From: Paenibacillus silviterrae
Lineage (GTDB): Bacteria; Bacillota; Bacilli; Paenibacillales; NBRC-103111
Length of the DNA: 64,000 nucleotides
Direction of reading: 5' to 3'
NCBI RefSeq assembly: GCF_030167925.1
Contig: NZ_JASKUT010000002.1
Span: forward strand, 682,001-746,000
Position numbers and translations under genes: made by a program. Below the pieces are notes generated by a model that had not been told where the DNA came from, searched no databases, and was given only the letters and a program-made list of their open reading frames with translations. Positions 61,961 to 64,000 of this stretch are shown here, one piece after another (within the stretch, counting starts at the first letter, position 1; each line of letters opens with the position of its first letter).

Positions 61961-62980
61961 ATGAAGAAGCAAGCGTGGCGAGGGATGGGTCTGTTAAGTA
62001 TGGCATTGGCACTTATGCTTGGTGCATGCTCCAATAACGCCGGGGGAGGACAAACAAAAGCATCAGGATCCCCCGCTGCTGCAGCGGGAGCGAACGGCGG
62101 CGAGACGAAGCTGCAAAAAATCCGTTATGCGGCATTTAGCGGGGTGAGCGGGCTGGCGGTCAATTATGGCGCCGAGAAAGGCTTTTTCAAGGAGGAAGGG
62201 CTGGATGTAGAATTCATCACAACGCAAAATCCTGTGGAGAGCCTGACGAGCAAAGACGTCGATATCGCCGATATTGCAACGACGACTGCGATTATTGCAG
62301 CCGGGAAAGGTGCGCCGATCAAAATTGTTGCGTCCATGTTCCGTACCAAAGGGCCGTTCTATCTTGTAGCCGCGCCGGGAATCAACAGTGTTGAAGAATT
62401 GAAAGGGAAAAAAGTCGGAGCAGCTGCTTTCGGCAGCGGACTGGATGTTTATACGCAAGTGATCCTGAAGAAACACGGCTTAAGTAAAACGGATGTGACC
62501 TATCTGGCTAACGGGGCTAACGATGCGGCCTATGCCAGTTTAACTTCGGGCCAGGTGGATGCGACGATCATCCACGAGCCATTTGCTTCGCTTGTCGAGC
62601 AGAACGGTAAGGGCAAAATTTTGGCAAAGGGCTGGGATTACTTGCCGACCTTCCACACCGGCATTTTGGCGTCCAGCAACGATTTCATTGCCAAGAAGCC
62701 GGAATTAATTGAGAAGCTGCTGCGAGCCTACTTGAAATCGCAAGAATACGCGAAAAGCCATCCGGACGAGTATAAGGCATACTTTCTGACGAAGATCAAG
62801 GTCGACCCGGCGGCATTGGATAAAGCGTTCGAGAGGGAAAGAGCGCTTTGGGAGAACAATCCTGACGTGGATAGAAAGGCTCTGCAGGATACGCAGCAGG
62901 TACAACTGGAGCTCGGATTGCAGGATAAAATTTACGATACCGATAAAATTCTCGATCTAAGGTTTATTCCGAAGAAGTAA
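61961..62980 (+). CDS. ABC transporter substrate-binding lipoprotein, SsuA/TauA type
   Basis: 339 residues, lipobox MLGAC (Cys23), low-complexity Ala/Gly linker, then the NMT1/SsuA fold (KIRYAAFSGVSGLAVNYGAEKGFFKEEGLDVEF, VDATIIHEPFASLVEQ). Captures a small anion such as a sulfonate. Confidence 0.92.
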   Translation: MKKQAWRGMGLLSMALALMLGACSNNAGGGQTKASGSPAAAAGANGGETKLQKIRYAAFSGVSGLAVNYGAEKGFFKEEGLDVEFITTQNPVESLTSKDVDIADIATTTAIIAAGKGAPIKIVASMFRTKGPFYLVAAPGINSVEELKGKKVGAAAFGSGLDVYTQVILKKHGLSKTDVTYLANGANDAAYASLTSGQVDATIIHEPFASLVEQNGKGKILAKGWDYLPTFHTGILASSNDFIAKKPELIEKLLRAYLKSQEYAKSHPDEYKAYFLTKIKVDPAALDKAFERERALWENNPDVDRKALQDTQQVQLELGLQDKIYDTDKILDLRFIPKK

Positions 62981-62999
62981 AGGGGAGGAGCAGGTACTT

Positions 63000-63773
63000 A
63001 TGGCCGAATTCTCGCTTCAGGCAGTTTACAAAAAATATGAAGGCTCAAGCCCCATCGATACATTGACCGATATTAACCTAACAGTCAAAGACGGGGAATT
63101 TCTTAGCCTGCTCGGCCCAAGCGGATGCGGCAAAAGCACGCTTTTGGAAATATTGGCAGGGCTGCAGCAGCCCACATCCGGGGAAGTGCTGTTCAACGGC
63201 AAACAACTGAAAGGGCCGGGTGTAGAAAGGGGTGTTGTATTCCAGGATCCGTCATTATACCCCTGGCGAACCATCGCGCAGAATGTCGGGCTAGGGCCCG
63301 AGCTGGGCCGCATACCGAAAGCGGAAAGAAAAACGGTAATTCATAAATATTTGGACATGGTCGGCCTGAGAGGATTTGAGAATAAATATCCGCACCAATT
63401 GTCAGGCGGCATGAAGCAGAGAGCGGGTTTGGCTCGGGCGCTGGTGAATAACCCCGAGGTGCTGTTAATGGACGAACCGTTTGGAGCGGTCGATCATTTG
63501 ACACGCCTTCAGCTGCAGAACGACCTGCTGCAAATATGGGAGACCGAGAAAAAAACAGTCTGCTTTGTCACGCATGATGTATCCGAAGCCGTATTTTTGG
63601 GAGACCGTGTCGTATTACTTTCGCCTAGGCCGGGGCAAATCCAAGCCGTCTTTGAGGTTCCGTATCCACGACCGCGCAAACGCGATGATATCCAATTGCT
63701 CAAAATTCAGAACGATATTTATGCTGCCATTCATCAAGTTAAGACCCAGGACGATCTGGAATACGTCATCTAA
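63000..63773 (+). CDS. ABC transporter ATP-binding protein, SsuB/TauB type
   Basis: 257 residues: Walker A GPSGCGKST, signature LSGGMKQR, Walker B VLLMDEPFG, and H-loop CFVTHDVSEA. AAGGGGAGGAG precedes the ATG at 63000. Completes the permease/binding-protein set. Confidence 0.95.
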   Translation: MAEFSLQAVYKKYEGSSPIDTLTDINLTVKDGEFLSLLGPSGCGKSTLLEILAGLQQPTSGEVLFNGKQLKGPGVERGVVFQDPSLYPWRTIAQNVGLGPELGRIPKAERKTVIHKYLDMVGLRGFENKYPHQLSGGMKQRAGLARALVNNPEVLLMDEPFGAVDHLTRLQLQNDLLQIWETEKKTVCFVTHDVSEAVFLGDRVVLLSPRPGQIQAVFEVPYPRPRKRDDIQLLKIQNDIYAAIHQVKTQDDLEYVI

Positions 63774-63794
63774 TATATCAAGGGGGGATTGGGC

Positions 63795-64000
63795 ATGTCC
63801 AATTCAGTAATTGTCAATGTGGAGTGGTTACGTGAGCGCATTTCGGAGGGAAATCTCGTTATAGCGGACGTTCGGTTTTCACCGAAGGAAGCGAACTATG
63901 GCAGGCGTGCTTATGATGCAGGGCACTTGCCGGGGGCCGTATTCGTTGACTTCAAGGCAGACCTGACGGATCCGGCCCTGGAGCATGGCGGACGAAGCCC
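63795..64000 (+). CDS. Sulfurtransferase, rhodanese type (3' end outside window)
   Basis: The first ~68 residues start MSNSVIVNVEWLRERISEGNLVIADVRF and include YDAGHLPGAVFVDF, the N-terminal rhodanese domain of thiosulfate/3-mercaptopyruvate sulfurtransferases. AGGGGGGATT site before the ATG. Its place behind the sulfonate-type transporter supports a sulfur role. The active-site Cys lies beyond the window. Confidence 0.88.
   Translation, partial: MSNSVIVNVEWLRERISEGNLVIADVRFSPKEANYGRRAYDAGHLPGAVFVDFKADLTDPALEHGGRS

Overview
The window looks like chromosomal DNA of a Paenibacillus-type Firmicute. The signs are an SLH-anchored multidomain glycosidase, two carbohydrate ABC transporters of the LplA/LplB/YtcP type paired with YesM/YesN two-component systems, AGGAGG-type ribosome sites, many Rho-independent terminators, and small Bacillales proteins (Sda, YmaF, YozG, an SR1P-like peptide). 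I saw no rRNA, tRNA, CRISPR array, transposase or phage module. Both window edges cut genes: a Gfo/Idh/MocA oxidoreductase at the left and a rhodanese-type sulfurtransferase at the right.

Layout. 1-3600: sugar-oxidation/isomerisation operon (oxidoreductase and two TIM-barrel isomerases) convergent with an AraC regulator. 3758-7823: PucR regulator, a stand-alone orotate phosphoribosyltransferase and three unrecognised small proteins. 7971-21864: first polysaccharide cluster, comprising a 1727-residue surface GH5-like enzyme, an FAD oxidoreductase, two permeases, a binding lipoprotein, a histidine kinase and a response regulator. The enzyme gene and the oxidoreductase/transporter operon share a 63-bp promoter block that aligns without gaps. 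21949-30119: single genes (YmaF, methyltransferase, YitT, APH-fold kinase, CopZ-like chaperone, a 5'-truncated 2H phosphoesterase, SRPBCC protein, TetR/MFS pair, beta-propeller lipoprotein-like protein), with a Pho-box-like promoter near 22400.

30231-37049 is the most interesting block. A divergent LysR regulator faces a chemoreceptor, a previously easy-to-miss 55-codon SR1P-like peptide, a DASS carboxylate transporter, an archaeal-type phosphoglycerate mutase (ApgM) and a GapB-like glyceraldehyde-3-phosphate dehydrogenase. Together these read as sensing and uptake of a di/tricarboxylate feeding gluconeogenesis. The peptide may act on the neighbouring dehydrogenase. 37166-40558: Sda, a Cys-rich microprotein, an alpha/beta hydrolase behind a promoter-terminator leader, and yoaT-yoaS-yozG homologues.

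40637-57797: second polysaccharide cluster, comprising a secreted double beta-helix (GH55-like) protein, an ArsR-type regulator divergent from a GH2 enzyme, an orphan binding lipoprotein, a kinase/regulator pair with its own promoter and terminator, then a permease-permease-binding protein-GH63-like operon behind a cre-like palindrome. A decayed ricin-type lectin fragment sits between the orphan lipoprotein and the kinase. 57921-64000: HIT protein, then aldo/keto reductase, NtaA-type flavin monooxygenase, SsuCAB-type transporter and sulfurtransferase, reading as organosulfur scavenging.

All calls are from reading motifs, start sites and context. No database search was run.
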